Positions 32,544 through 45,540 of a stretch of DNA of 64,000 nucleotides are shown one piece after another (within the stretch, counting starts at the first letter, position 1; every line of letters begins with the position of its first letter). Origin of the DNA: Nymphaea colorata. Its lineage: Eukaryota > Streptophyta > Magnoliopsida > Nymphaeales > Nymphaeaceae. A program made the position numbers and the translations under genes. The stretch lies in assembly GCF_008831285.2 (NCBI RefSeq), contig NC_045146.1, forward strand, positions 14,709,289-14,773,288, given 5' to 3'. The notes beneath the pieces were generated by a model. The model searched no databases and was not told where the DNA came from. It saw nothing but the letters and a program-made list of their open reading frames with translations.

Positions 32544-33578
32544 CTAACCCTTCACGATCATGAGCTTACACTCGGGTTCGACGAGCTGATTGTGCAGAAG
32601 GACGTAGGTATTATGGAGGACGCGATCTTTGGCACCGGTTCGATGACACTTAGCATGCTTGCAGAAGTACTTAAGCTGCTCGAGGGTGCAGTAGCCGAGG
32701 GACTGCGTGACGAACAAGAAGAGCCAATTCATATTCTTCTTCTTCTCGTTGGTGACGGGCTTCACGCAGGCCACCTGGTTGCACTTCTCGCAGTCGAGCA
32801 TCTTGGGCGTCAGCCACTCCGTGGTAGCCCGGTTGTTCGAGTCGTGGAAATTACGGACGACGATGAAGCACACCTCAAGCACCTTCTTCAGCTCCACCTC
32901 CATGGTGTACACCTGCTCACACCTCTTGCAATAGACCTGTCCGCTGATCTTGTCTATGTCGTTGGCCTTCAGATATTCGTAAGGGTGCACGGTAGCCCTC
33001 TTGTCTGTCGCCCACGGGTAAGGTGGTCGGATACGATCTTCTTTAAGCGGCTGCCGGCTGGAACTCCGCCTTGGGCGTATGCCGCCTCTTCCTCCGGCAC
33101 CACCACCACCAGCACTGCTGCCATGAACATTACGATGCCTCACCATCGAAGGAGTTGCATCCGGCGAGGGATGAAATCGAATCGAGAGCAGCTGTTGTGG
33201 TGGTGCTGGCAAGGATAGCAGTGGAGGTGTTGCAGATGATTGTTGTTGCCGCCTTTCTACCACATCCTGTTCTGGTAATGATGGATATGAGGATGGGAAT
33301 ATCAACCGCTCTCGCAGTGGTGGTATCGCCTGTAATGCGGGTGGCTGTGAAAGTTGTGTTGGTCTAAAACATATCGGAATCATTGGTGAAGAATACGATG
33401 ATGATGGCCCTTCTAGTGACCATTGGAATTCCTGGCTTTGTAGTGTCGGAGGGAATGGTTGCGGTGGTAGTGGCAGCGGCGATTGTAATGGTGGCGGTGG
33501 AGCAAGAGAAAGATTGAGATTCATTGTCAAAGACTGCCGTTCTTGGTTGCCACTTGCTTGGATGCTTCTGCCCTCCAT
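32544..33578 (-). CDS. DUF7086 domain protein with N-terminal EAR-like motif (intact copy)
   Basis: A plant-specific family of unknown function. One uninterrupted frame of 344 aa. Residues 20-130 are Pro-, Ser- and Gln-rich and begin with NLNLSLAP; LNLSL (21-25) fits the LxLxL EAR repression motif. A Gly/Arg-rich linker (GGGGAGGRGGIRPRR, about 157-171) precedes the DUF7086 domain from PPYPWATDKRA (185-195) to the end. The domain has CKRC (217-220), CEKC (263-266) and CKHAKCH (306-312), suggesting metal binding, plus the signatures NWLFLFVTQSLGYCTLEQL and HRTGAKDRVLHNTY. Start: the first ATG gives 344 aa, but the other copies in the window align from the second Met (33524), so translation may start there (326 aa). 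A transcriptional repressor role is inference only. Confidence 0.82.
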   Translation of the reverse strand: MEGRSIQASGNQERQSLTMNLNLSLAPPPPLQSPLPLPPQPFPPTLQSQEFQWSLEGPSSSYSSPMIPICFRPTQLSQPPALQAIPPLRERLIFPSSYPSLPEQDVVERRQQQSSATPPLLSLPAPPQQLLSIRFHPSPDATPSMVRHRNVHGSSAGGGGAGGRGGIRPRRSSSRQPLKEDRIRPPYPWATDKRATVHPYEYLKANDIDKISGQVYCKRCEQVYTMEVELKKVLEVCFIVVRNFHDSNNRATTEWLTPKMLDCEKCNQVACVKPVTNEKKKNMNWLFLFVTQSLGYCTLEQLKYFCKHAKCHRTGAKDRVLHNTYVLLHNQLVEPECKLMIVKG

Positions 33579-34770
33579 GGCTACAGATACTTGCAGGAGG
33601 CAGTTCAGTTAGTCTGCCTTTGAAGGAGAACCAAATGTGGTTGGCCTCTTTTCTTTTCGTTTCTTTTCTCCCCTTCCTCTATTTTCTCGTGATCTAAATG
33701 CGATAATCTTGCAACTTAACCACCCTGCAAATTTTTAGCCGATCTAAGTGAATGCTGCTGCATTACTGTAGTCATCATTTTGACTGAGGTAAAAAAAAAA
33801 GAAACAACAACAAGAACTCAAAAACTTTACCGCTTCTTTAAGCGGCTGAAGAGTGTGAAAATGGACAAAATTTGGAGAACAGGTCAGCGAATCAAAATGC
33901 GCGGTTCATTAATTTGGATTTAATAGCCAGACTAGATATAGAATCCAATTTTGGTTCTAAAAGTAGATGACCTATTCATTTTGAGAACTGAATTTTGGAT
34001 AAGAAAATTATTTGGGGTTTTGATTTGTGGTCTGAAACCAGAAATAAAGCAAATAGGAGATTGGTTTTGGTCTAGACAATGATCTTATATGAAGTTTTAG
34101 TTTTAGATCTATCAAGATTGAAATATCAAAATGAATATTGGACTGAATTTTAAACAACAGACTGTGGTCTAGATCTTATACTTGAATAAGGATCTAATCT
34201 AGCTACTTAGTTCACAGATTTGGACTTGAATAGTATAGGACGCATCGTATAATAGAATTGGATGTGGATTCAATGAATGCGGGTGTATGCTAGACACTTG
34301 ATTCCATACTTAATGGGTTTGAATTGAACCTATTGAAATTGGTTCTAATATAAAAAAAAAAATCAAACTTTGAAAGATGAAGTAGCCGGCCTTATGGAAT
34401 TCGGTTGCATACTCTTAAAAAAGAGAGAAAATCAAGCGTTTAATTCAAAACTAGATTTGTTTAAAGTTTAAAATTCATTTGGGAACAAAAACGGTTTAAA
34501 CCAAAAAAAAAAAACAACCGTTTTGACTGGGTTTATCTTTTAAGGAAAAATAGGTCCAAGAAGAGGACTTAACGTTCAAAAGAAAAGTCGGCGAAAGTCC
34601 AGGGTATTGCACATTGATTTTTAAAATACTCGGTCATCATGCCTCTCCACTTGAGAAAATGAAGCGCGTTTTCCGGCGAGACCGAGAGAAGATGGACTGC
34701 TTCAATGTCATGCCTCCAGGCAGATGACACGAATCCAATTCATCTTTCTCTGTGACGTGGGTACATGCAT

Positions 34771-34938
34771 GATTCTATTATGTGATGCATGTAATGCTTA
34801 TTCAGAAAGCAATATTGTTATAAAATAGATTCTATTATGTGATGAATGTAATACTTATACAGAAAACACTATTGTTATAAAATAGATTCTATTATGTGAT
34901 GCATGTAATACTTACATAGAAAGCAATATTGATAAAAC
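34771..34938. repeat. Tandem repeat, three units of about 57 bp
   Basis: Units start at 34771, 34828 and 34885, each opening GATTCTATTATGTGATG and carrying AATATTG towards its end. They differ at a few positions. It lies within the part of the left arm that the right arm lacks. Confidence 0.85.
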
Positions 34939-36770
34939 TACTAAAATTAAGTAAAGAACTGATTCATTGCATGTATAGGCCACCAAACAAGAGAATACAT
35001 AATGTAGTCGTCCGGTTACCAAAATATGTAGTTTATATGTCAGAAACAATATTGAAACATACAAGGAGATCAAGAAGCAACGAGTGAGATGAAATCCACA
35101 GAGAAGGGGAGACAAGAGAGAATAATGAAATGGAATGGAAACAATAGAAACAGGAGAAACAAAAAAGACAAGAGCATAGACAAGATACCTTCGCAGGCAG
35201 AAGCGGGGGTGCGGTACTGCTGTTGGTCGTGCTTACTGCTTAACTCCTTGCTAGGGAACGAAATCAACACGGTCGAAAGCGGAATCAATAATAGAAACAT
35301 TAAGAAGAAATATCGAATCAAAGTTAAAGAGAGAAAATAGAGAGAATACCCTTAGGAGCGAGTTGATCTTTCTTCTTCCCTCCTCTCTTCTTTCTCTAAG
35401 CCTTGAAGATGACGTGATCCTCCCTTTCCTCAACTTGAAGAAGCCTCACAGTCGCTTTCTGCTCTGTCTTCCCTGGAATCTCGACAGTGGCACGAGCCCT
35501 TTTCCTCTTAGGAGAGTACGAGTTGGATTTTCACCACGGCAGTTGGTAACTTATTAAGAGTGGAACATAGAAAGCCTTGCGGCATGATCTATTTAGTTTG
35601 GACCCTTTGAAGACATCATTTGGACCCAAAACATTCAAGTCGTCTATCAAATCCTATCTTGGTGCTCTTAAAATCACCCACTAGGTTTTATGAAGACCGC
35701 TCCGCTGGATTTTATAAAAGATTTGTAAGTGAAATGGGAATTTTCTAGAAAATATTTCACAAACATAGTTTGCGTATTGATTCTAGAATTCTCCTTATTG
35801 ATTTGGAAATTGACCACCCAATTTAAGCTTATCAGTTCTAAGGAAGCTTACGAGAATTTCTGGAAAATCTCATCCCCAAGGAAGTTGGCGTCACCTTTGG
35901 GGATATACCTGGGGAATCACACCGGCCTACATTTCCACCGATTCAACTCCTTGGGCACTTCAATCGTTTAGAACTCTAGGAGTCGGATGCTGGTCCGAGT
36001 TTCATCCTCAGTTTATTGTTTCGATGATGGGAATTGGAATTTTAGGTAGTGTTCTCGATGTTATCATACAATCACTTTTACTCTTCACCTTGGAAAAGAA
36101 ACCATGCAGTCTCAGTATTAAATTTCTCACCAATTTTAACTTAGCAACTTGAGCTGATCCCACCTAACCTGCTGCCCGGCATTTGTAGAACTAAATAAAT
36201 GCGAGTTTGCCCAAGTTAAGTTAATTCGCGTTATGTCATCTTTGGACATAACACTTAAGACATGAAATACAGAAAGTTTTCTTTCCGGATCAATCTATCG
36301 AACTCACTGCAGATTTGCCAATTACTTGTTTTCGATATAGATTTCAAGAAAGCATGCAAGCAAGACAAACACTACTGTTCTTGATTCAACAAGATCAAGA
36401 CCGAGGGAGTGCGTGGGGAGCAAGAAGATGAATGCAATTCCGAGCTCGATAATGTCTGAGGGAATGATTGCGATGGTAATGGTGGAGTAACAGAAAGATT
36501 GAACACAGAATGGTAATGGTAATGCTACCTGCAGAGGAGGCGGATTTTTTGGGTTTGTGGAGAACCAGCAGGCGTTGGCTTCTTTTCTCCTGTCGCTCTA
36601 TTTTATCGTGACCTAAATGAGAAAATCCTGCAACTTAACAACCCTACGAGTTTTTAGCCAATCCAAAGGATGCTGCTGCTTTACTGTAGTCATCGTTTTG
36701 CTTGAACCAAAGAAAGAAGAAAGAAAAGATCAACCAACTCAGAATTTTACTGCTTCTTTATGAGCCGAGT

Positions 36771-36960
36771 CAAGCCTGAGCTCGGGCAGCTCGGACTAAG
36801 TAAGACCATAAACTAGACTCGGCTCGAGCTTGAAAATAGCTTGCTGCCTTGAACTCAACTCGATAGTCGCGTGTTGAGCTTAAGCTCGACTCGATTAAGC
36901 TCGACAAACTAGTTTGATACTTATCCTTACTTGTTGAGCTCGAGCTCCCTTAAAGCTCGA
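36771..36960. mobile_element. Fragment of a GAGCTCG-rich hAT-like repeat
   Basis: Dense GAGCTCG, CTCGAGCT and CTCGACTCG motifs resemble the 29509-30250 element. The corresponding point of the right arm (near 55850) lacks it, so it may have inserted into the left arm after the duplication. No clear ends or target duplication were read. Confidence 0.45.
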
Positions 36961-37113
36961 TTAACTTTGAAAAATGAACATCCACTTCTTAAACTCTGAA
37001 TAATGGAGAGCTAGATACCAGAAACTCAAATTGATTTGAACAAAGAAGTATTTTTCAATATATACAAATAAAAAATTAAGTTGATCAATCACCGCCGATC
37101 AGATATTGCAACA

Positions 37114-37253
<140 letters not shown>

Positions 37254-39049
37254 AGAGAGATTTCCGTGATATTGGAATCCCGCAGAAAAAGGTGGGGTGG
37301 TTAGTAGTTGTCCATTTTGTTCTTAATTTTCCTTCTACTTAGGGCTAAGGTAGGCGAATATTTATTTTGAAACAGAAATACTGACTTTCCACCTTCCAAA
37401 TTAAAAGAGACTTTAAGAGCTTCCTTTACTAGCGATTCATCGGGGCAAAAAATTCGTCGAAGATGATGTTTTGGTTAATGTAATTTCGAATCTCTCCATC
37501 CCAGGCATTAGTTAGAGATGTCAATAAATCCGATTTGGATTAAGTGAACCACATAAAAAAAAGATGTGGAAAAAAGTTGGCATACGAATCTTGAATATGA
37601 TTTTGATTTATGTAAATATTGATCGGATTCAGTTTCTGATCAGATATAGTTTCATATAAATATCATATACTCGATTTTTGCAAGATAGTTTGGATTTGGT
37701 TTTTTTTAAAAAAAAACAGATTTGGATTTAGATGCTAATCTAAAAACCGGATTCAGATCATATTCAGATTATAAATTTGGATTTTGGATTTTGATATACT
37801 GTATAGATTTCTCCACATCGGAATTCAAATATGAATTTGCATCCTATATATAATATATAGATATCCGAAAAAAGTGGATATAGTAATGTATATATCTAAT
37901 TGAAATCTGATCCGTTAACATGATTGAACAAAATACTGAACTTGGCAGGAACCGACTAACATTGTTAACCTTCCCTTGGGCTTACCACGAGATGCTAACG
38001 CCTTAATTGTAAGTTGTCTATTAATTTTGCTCTTGCCTTTTTTTCTTTTTTTTTTTAAAAAAAAAACTAAATGTAGCATGCATTATGACAATCCAAAAAT
38101 TTGATTCTTGTAAGTTTATGACACAAAAACACAAGTGTTAACAAGAATCCATTTTGCTCATAAACAACTGTGAGTGAACGCATCAAATCATTCATGTCTT
38201 AAGAACAATACGCCATTGGAACACATGTTCTTCTAACATGTATTTTAAGAACGTAACGTTCTTATTTCAAAAAAAATATGATGCAATTACATATATTATT
38301 TAGTTGCTTGTTGTAGAAATATTTTGTCCATCATGTTTTCTGGAATAGGAATATGGTGTCTTAAGATCATGCAGATTAAGAACATGTACTTTAAAGTCTA
38401 TTGTCACAAAAAATATAGACCGGTATTATATGGTAAAGAATTTTTCAGATATAATACAGTAAAGTTGTATATCTCGGTGAATTTTTTAAAAATTTAAAAC
38501 ATTTAATAAATCTTAAAAGTTATAAAAAAAATAAAAAAACAAAAAAATGGCAAAAAAGAAAAAAATTGGTATAATACAGGTATTATATGCTTTTTTTATC
38601 ATTTTTTTAAACGTGTTTTTTTGACATTTTATACGGCTGACTTGTTTTTCACGTTTATACACGTTTAGTTTCGAATAAAACTTATATTTTTTGACAATTA
38701 AACAACGATATCATCAAATGTCCTGTATGTTTTTCGATAGTAAAATCAGCATCCACTTTGCTACTTAGCACCTTTAAATTGGCGAAGGGTTTAATAAAAA
38801 AAAAATAGTTTGTATCTTTGTAATTTATATAATTTAGGTGAGATAGTCATGGTCCTTGTTTCCAATAGGCAAGTTGAGATTAAATAAGTCTTTTACCAGA
38901 TTTTGCCAACGGAGACGTACGTCAATCAATAGAACTTCACTTCTTGAAGTTTTTTCTCTTTTCACCTGAGTAACTCATTGTACTTTCCAACAATAAAGTC
39001 AGAGGCAAAAACACTTTTTAACTCCGGAGACTTTTACTCAATCAAGATT

Positions 39050-39305
39050 CAAAAGGCTGCCTTGAGGCATGGCCAAGGAAGAAATAATATAATTCTTTTT
39101 TGGAGTTGTTTGTCAAATTGTTACTGTTTCATGAGTTTTGTGACAATATTTATGAATTTATCTTATTTTTTATTTAAGATAGATAGATGTGATAGTAACT
39201 ATTACCATTGCAAAACAACCGCTTTGGATGTGACAGTAAGTATTACCATTGCAAATATTACATGGTTTAAACTTCTTAGGCTGCCTTGAGGCATGGCCAA
39301 AGAAG
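39050..39305. repeat. Local direct duplication within the left arm
   Basis: AGGCTGCCTTGAGGCATGGC occurs at about 39055 and again at about 39281, and a TATTACCATTGCAAA phrase is also doubled (about 39200 and 39240). The right arm has this block once (near 53290-53340), so the doubling is specific to the left arm. Confidence 0.7.
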
Positions 39306-40214
39306 AAATAACAAGTTGTTAAAGTGTAATTCCCTGGAATTGTCACGCCTCCTCTTCTTAGAAAGTCTAGTTTAATTCATATAAGAATTTTGAAAAATTA
39401 TATTTTGAACTTGTTAAAATTTTGATTAGCCCCTGCAACGAAAAGTTTCTGGCTGAAAAACAACATGTAGTTTGTCTTAAAATAATGGTAGATTCATAAA
39501 ACACTTGACAAGTCTAGATTTTGATCAATTACATCTAGTGGGAATGGTGCAAAGCACGAACCAAGTCATTTTGTCATCTTGTTTCTCCTTTGTAGCCGTT
39601 TTTGTAGGCAGCTCGCACTCGAGTCAAAAGCTGCATAAATATTAAACAAATGGCTCTCAAGTCAAGTGGATTTTGAGGCGATGCACTGATGTATGAGTCT
39701 AAGAACTGAAATTTAAGAGATATACAACTACAAACTGTTGATGTTGATCATCATAAAAATACAAGAAACAAGCAATAGAAGATTATAAGAATCGAAACAA
39801 GGTAAGGTTGATTTTACTTTGTAAAAAGTAAAAGAGTTGAAAAATATTTTAGAAACAGAAGCTAATTCTCTGTAATTATCATAATGCAACTGAACCGAGA
39901 GGTCCGGGCCATACCCAAATGAAGGAGCGTTTGGCGCACACAGGCTCTGGCAACCTGCGGATGTAGGTCTGAGTCCGCCGTCGTGCCCGAGCCAACCCGG
40001 TTCTTTAACCCACCGAGTCGTCAAAATTTGACCGTCGGTGGTGCGCTTCTAATAATACCTGTCGGTCTGCGACTTCAGAGTATCGGCGGCTCTGCTTTCC
40101 TTTCCTCATCCTCTGGATCTATTCTCCGACGCCCCCTTTCCCACCGCCACCGCCGCCACCCTCTCTCTCCTCTGGTTGTACAATCGCTGAGGAGATTGAA
40201 AAACGTAAGAAGGA

Positions 40215-42132
40215 ATGAAGGACGACGATGCGCCAAAGAAGGAGATGGACGGATCTCTCTTCGGCAAGAACAGGTATAAGCTCTGGGCAGTCGTGGCCAT
40301 CCTCCTCCTCGCCTTCTGGTCCATGTTCGCCGGCACCGTCACACTTAAATGGTCCGCCGGAAACCTGATGCGCTTCTCTTCCGACGGCTTCGACGGCCCC
40401 ATCCAGGACGACCTCGACGTGTTGGTGAGTTTTTTTCTCCTTTCCTCCGCCGACCAAAATCGCCCCTTTCTCTCGCCGGTCGTCGACGAATCGATCCGAT
40501 AGCCGGTGGCTTTCCTGATTCATGCTTGTCCTTGTGGTGGGTTGACAGGAAGTAGAGGAGAGGGAGAAGGTGGTGCGGCACATGTGGGACGTGTACACGC
40601 ACAACAAGCGGATCAAGCTGCCCCGCTTCTGGGAGGAGGCCTTCGAGGCGGCCTACGAGGAGCTCGACAGCGACTCTCCGGACGTCAGGGACTCGGCCAT
40701 CTCCGAGATCGCCAAGATGTCATTCAGGATGCTCGGCCTCGACCACACAGCACCTCGCCACACCAACTCGGTGAGCTCCTCTTCCTTCATTTCTTGCCCA
40801 ACATAATTTTCCTTTCATAAATCTACATGGTCCCAATTTCGGCCCCTTATCCTCCTAAACCCCTCTTTTTCCCATTTCTTTGAAAGAATCCGTGGTCGGG
40901 CTCTTTCGATCCAAACAGATCGAACAGAGGAATTCTGTCACAGTTCATTTAGTGAAGATCTGTGTTCGGATCACGACGGTGTAATCTCCGTAAATTTCTC
41001 TTGGAGAAGTCCCGACTAGGCGCCCTTACGTACAGCTTGGTTAGTGAAGATGGTTGTTCGGAAAAGGGGAAATTCTACCTTGCTTGTCTGAATTTTTGTG
41101 AGTTCAAACCGCGGAAGACCATAAATTTTCCGAAAACTTGTGGTGAGTCCATGGATTCATATGTGCAGTTTTCAGTTCATCAGCGCACCGCCCCTCTGCC
41201 GATGGAGTTAGTAATCGAACATGGTGGATGATTGGGGATATCGGTCTCAAATTTTCAGAGGCAGGCGCATACGAAATGGGGTGGCTTCTCCACTGCAACT
41301 TCCCAACCCCTCCGACCACCGCGTCTTTTTGTTTGGTTTTTCTTTGTCACAAGGTTGGGGCCGATTCTGCGGCCGACATGTCGTCCATTTCTGTAAAATG
41401 GACGTGTTTGTCCTCTCTCACCGGAATTGTCTCTCTCGGCTTTGTCCTAAGCAATTTCTGCTCGTGATTTCTGGAAAATAGTAGTTGCCAGTAAGATATG
41501 GTGGCCTTTAGTCTACCTTTAATCCCGACTGTTGAGCAGCGAACGGTGAACCAACTCGATTCGAACTTTTCCGGGGTCGCTTGCGGCTATTAAAATGTCC
41601 ATTAGGATAGGCACAAACTCTTATGCGCACTGACGTCATTTGTGTATAAGTGAGAGATAAGCGAAGATCTATCGGCACTTTGGAAGTTGAGATTGTGATT
41701 TATCTAAATCTCATGGCGAATGCCTTCTGTTTCGCTTCTTGTTGTTACCACCAACAAAATGTTGACTAAATAAATTTAATTTAACGAACTGCGTTGTTTT
41801 CTCTTTGTTTCTTCTTTTTCTTTCTTTTGTTCCTTTATATTGAATAAATGCAAATCTTTTGTTATGTTGGTGTCTGTCAACCAAGATAACAGTTTTTTCT
41901 GAAATATGAACCGTTGGATGAATTCTAAGGTTTCGTTTAAACCAGAAACCGCCTTTTGTGGACTCGTTATCGTGAGATATTCAGGAATCCGTTGGGCAAA
42001 TCATTAACCTGTGATTTCTACTCGTCTTGTGTCCAGAAATCGGAAGGTGGGAAGTCGAAGAAAGAGAAGAACAAGGGGAAATCGAGCGCTTCATTGTCGG
42101 GGGCTGCGAAGGGGAGGAGGCGTTTACGGTGA
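40215..42132 (+). CDS. DUF1195 family small membrane protein
   Basis: A conserved plant protein of unknown function. Exons 40215-40424, 40549-40770 and 42037-42132 give 175 aa with GT-AG introns, all phase 0. The N-terminus MKDDDAPKKEMDG precedes LFGKNRYKLWAVVAILLLAF, a single membrane helix (about 23-42). Family hallmarks follow: TVTLKWSAGNL, DDLDVLEVEEREKVVRHMWDV, then RIKLPRFWEEAFEAAYEEL and VRDSAISEIAKMSFRM. The C-terminus is short and Lys/Arg-rich (KSKKEKNKGKSS). The length fits the family. The start is the only in-frame ATG before the helix. Some databases label Arabidopsis members as polyol transporters; nothing in this sequence supports a transporter. Confidence 0.9.
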
Positions 42133-45100
42133 TCGTCGTAGGAGCGCATTTGAGAGAAGAAAAATCTCTGCAAAGGCTTGTTTGGCTGTAATTTTGTTGG
42201 TGACTTGCTCTTATATGTAAACGGGATTGGCGTTCAACACCGTGATTTTCCTTTCTTTTCGTTTCCTCTCTCTTCCCCACGCTCCTTTCCGTGTTAACAA
42301 TCGACAGGACAGGAGACTGATATGTTTGTTCCTCATATCATTTGGGATTACAGAAAAGAGTGCTTTTTATGCCATCAGAAAATTTCCACCACTTTGAAGT
42401 CTTTCTCTCCCTCTCGTCCTTAGTTCTTCTGATATTGAGCGTGGCGCAGATCTGAACCTATTCTTATCAGGTTCAGATTTGACTCCCATGGGAATCATCT
42501 GGTTCAGCCCACCTTCTCCCATTTTTTCCAAGTAATAGGTCAGTGTACACATTTCTATAGGATCTGAACCATCGTAGTGAAAGGAAGCATCATAAAATTT
42601 ACGTTTTTCTTTAGAACCACCAAAAGCAGCCGAATGGAAGGTGCCCGTCTGAAGTTCAAGCGAGTATTTATTAGTTTACATATACCCCTAGGAGCAACCA
42701 CTGATGCACTACCATGCTTGACCCCTATGGCGCACAGCAGTTCTAGTGATGGAGCTGTCTTTCTACTCGCAGGAGAAAGAGAGGAAAATTTAGCTGTTTT
42801 TCTGTAGGCAATTTTTCCTGTTAACCTAGCCAAGCCGATACAAGTGCTACGGTTCTGATTAAAGAATATTTTAACTTTGAACTTTGAAGTGACGTTGTCC
42901 GGAACTGCCATCGGATGGGGAACTGCCGTCAGATGGAGAATAGTTGCTTTGATAGTACGGGGAAAATTTTGGAGCTTATTCCTCAAATCTCCCTCCATTC
43001 AAACTAGCATCTTCCTGATATAGATATATCTATTTACATATCATTATCATACAGAATATATATTCCAGATTATGAACTGCCTAAACAAGAATTCTGAAAC
43101 AACCAGAACCTATTACAAATAGATGGACCTTTCTCTTCGTCTAGAGTGTCCTATACGATGCGTCACGCGCCATTGTAGTGGATACACAAATATCATGTGG
43201 CTTGTCCTTCTATAAGCTACCCACTTGGCAGCATGCATTGTTGTTCATGCATCTTAATCTCTCAAACATAAATCTCAAAGAAGAAAACATGGATCCATCT
43301 GATCCTGCTGAGATACAGCTTTTGGCTGTGGGTTTAAAGAAATATATCAGTCCATGTGGACGATGGATGGATGTAGGGACTGCATGGAACCTTGGAAGAT
43401 GAGGATGGTGATCATATCAGTTCATATATATATATAAATATATCAGTCCATGTGGACAGTGGATAGCTGTAGCGATTGTATGGAACCTTGGAAGATGAGC
43501 GACGGTGATCATATCTGTTCAGACAATTGTGGACATTACCAATTCAAACGTGAACTACCATGTAACTTTTCAAAGATCTGCTTGACTCTTAAGTTGATCT
43601 GCCATATAAAGTTAACTACCATGTTAACTTTTACGAGTCATTCCCCAGATTAAGGCATTAGCTTGTCCATATTTCAACATTTTTCATATATGCAGAAAGC
43701 TACTTCAGCAGTAACAAAGCAATGGAGTTGTCGTTATCATCACGAGTTCTTATCACACTAGCACGCTAGCTTACAACGTCAGGTAGAGCAACATAGACAA
43801 GCTCTTGTCTCCCAGCAGCTTGGTTGTGATTATGTTTTAATCAGTACATTAAGAACTTTAACATCATCACTTTGAGTAACCTCGAGGGGGTGTGTCACAC
43901 TAGCTCGTGCCGGTGGCGGCTAAGCACCTGATCGCTAACTTGAATGGCATGGCTGGACACTAACTCAAATGGCGTGGGCATCAATCCCTTGCATTGATAA
44001 GGTGAGACCGGTTTACCAGCTAATGTGAATTAATGGCCCTGCACCAAGTACCTATGAAGTTCATTCAAAGGGCAAGGGGAAAGATGGAGGCTTGTTCTCC
44101 CACTTGAGCAGCAGAATACTCTTCCAGCTCGCAGATTAGACCAAGCTTTGTGCAGGGAAAGAGATATAAAGTCGCTTGAAGGTTTTTCCAATAGGAATGT
44201 ATGCTGGAAGGTAGGCTCTCACCTTTATTAACAAAAAATGCATATGGACAAAAATTACAGGGGGGAATGCTCAGCATTGTAGACAAAAAAAACTTTCTGA
44301 TCCAGTAGTTATGTCTAGCTACTCAAACCCCTCTGAAACACAAAACTAAGCTGCAAGCAGACAGGAGCTAGGCCGTTAAAGAGCCCGATTGAACACAAAA
44401 TCAGCCACCGTCATAGCGACCATCCATTTTACCATATTTTTTAGCCAGGACGCCTGCTTGAGATGTGGGCATTTGATTCAAAATAACAAAGTTGCTGCAG
44501 CTTTCTGCTAAGGATTTCCATCTGACAGGCCATTGTCTCCTCCCAGAGAGATAGCCCTTCGGGGCCTCCTCCAATTAAGGTTATTGGAGATGATCTTCCT
44601 CCTGCCTCCGTTGTGCAATCGGTTTTGAAGCTAGTGACATAGCTGATCCATCTCCGCTGCATCTGGACCGCCTCCTGCTGGGCTCGTCCGCTAGTCGGTT
44701 GAAGGTTTTTACTGTATAGCAATTGTCAATCTTATACTTATATTCCTGATTTTCTGTAGACCAATATGCTTTTTAGTTTTGAGTACACAGGATGCAACCA
44801 TACCAGCACTAACGCACATCAGAATTCCAAAGTTGAGCATACTGGTATAAATGACTCACTTTCTATCCAAACAAACGGCAGAGTTTAGAACGAAAGCTCA
44901 CAAAAACGCGAGTAATACTGACGCCGTAGAGACACCGACACCAACTTCCTCGCATTGGTCTGCCCCCTTCTTCTTTCTTACATGCGACAGGTATACACCA
45001 ACTTTCTCTCGGAAAAGCACGGTTTTTAGATCAACGTTGTCTAGAGAAAACGCAGTTTTTAGATTATCATGGTGTTTCCTCTCAAACAAATTTGTGACCA

Positions 45101-45540
45101 TAGTTCCCTCTCTCTCTTTCATGTGATGCCGACTCTTTGAAGCAAACAGGTCTGGCGGGAACCGGAACGGTCGTCCACTTCATTCTTTGATTCAAATAAC
45201 ACCAACCAGATAGAAAATGAGAGGAGGGACTCAGGGATGTCTCTGGGAGCTTCCACCAGAAAGGTTTGTACTATGCGTAAAACTTTTCTAGCGATCATTC
45301 ATTCCGACCGTCCGATATACTTGTGAAATGGTGGCCAATCGCCACGCCCCACCGTCTGTAGTCTTGATCCTTCTCCTTTCCAAAGTTCTTCTTCTTCTTT
45401 TTTATTTTTGAGGCCCAAAACGGGTGTGTGTTCTGAATTGTGAAAAGAAGAAGCTCGTTACTCCCAACATTTGCTCCTGGCTGCACTAGTTAAAAGGCCT
45501 GCTCTGCTGCGTTGACGTCGCTGCGCCCCTCGTGGCAACC
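42133..45540. other. Intergenic region between DUF1195 and the NUS1-like gene
   Basis: About 3.4 kb without a convincing gene. The 147-codon frame on the minus strand (42555-42998) and the 93-codon frame at 44441-44722 have no domain I recognise. A tandem duplication of about 97 bp lies at 43341-43522. The last few hundred bases may include the promoter of the downstream gene. Confidence 0.55.
43341..43522. repeat. Tandem duplication, two units of about 97 bp
   Basis: Both units open AATATATCAGTCCATGTGGA (43341 and 43438) and contain GGAACCTTGGAAGATGAG followed by GGTGATCATATC. The copies are diverged. Confidence 0.75.

Noticed and set aside
32592-33218. 208-codon + strand frame
   Set aside because: Antisense of the DUF7086 gene; no domain of its own.
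35089-35433. Minus-strand frame with a signal-peptide-like start (MIRYFFLMFLLLIPLSTV)
   Set aside because: It runs into low-complexity Leu/Phe codons and has no domain; absent from the other arm.
42555-42998. 147-codon minus-strand frame in the DUF1195-NUS1 gap
   Set aside because: No recognisable domain, no conserved neighbour frame and mixed composition; probably chance.
44441-44722. 93-codon minus-strand frame with a Gln/Arg-rich look
   Set aside because: Considered as a retroelement gag fragment, but no zinc knuckle, LTR or primer site was seen nearby.
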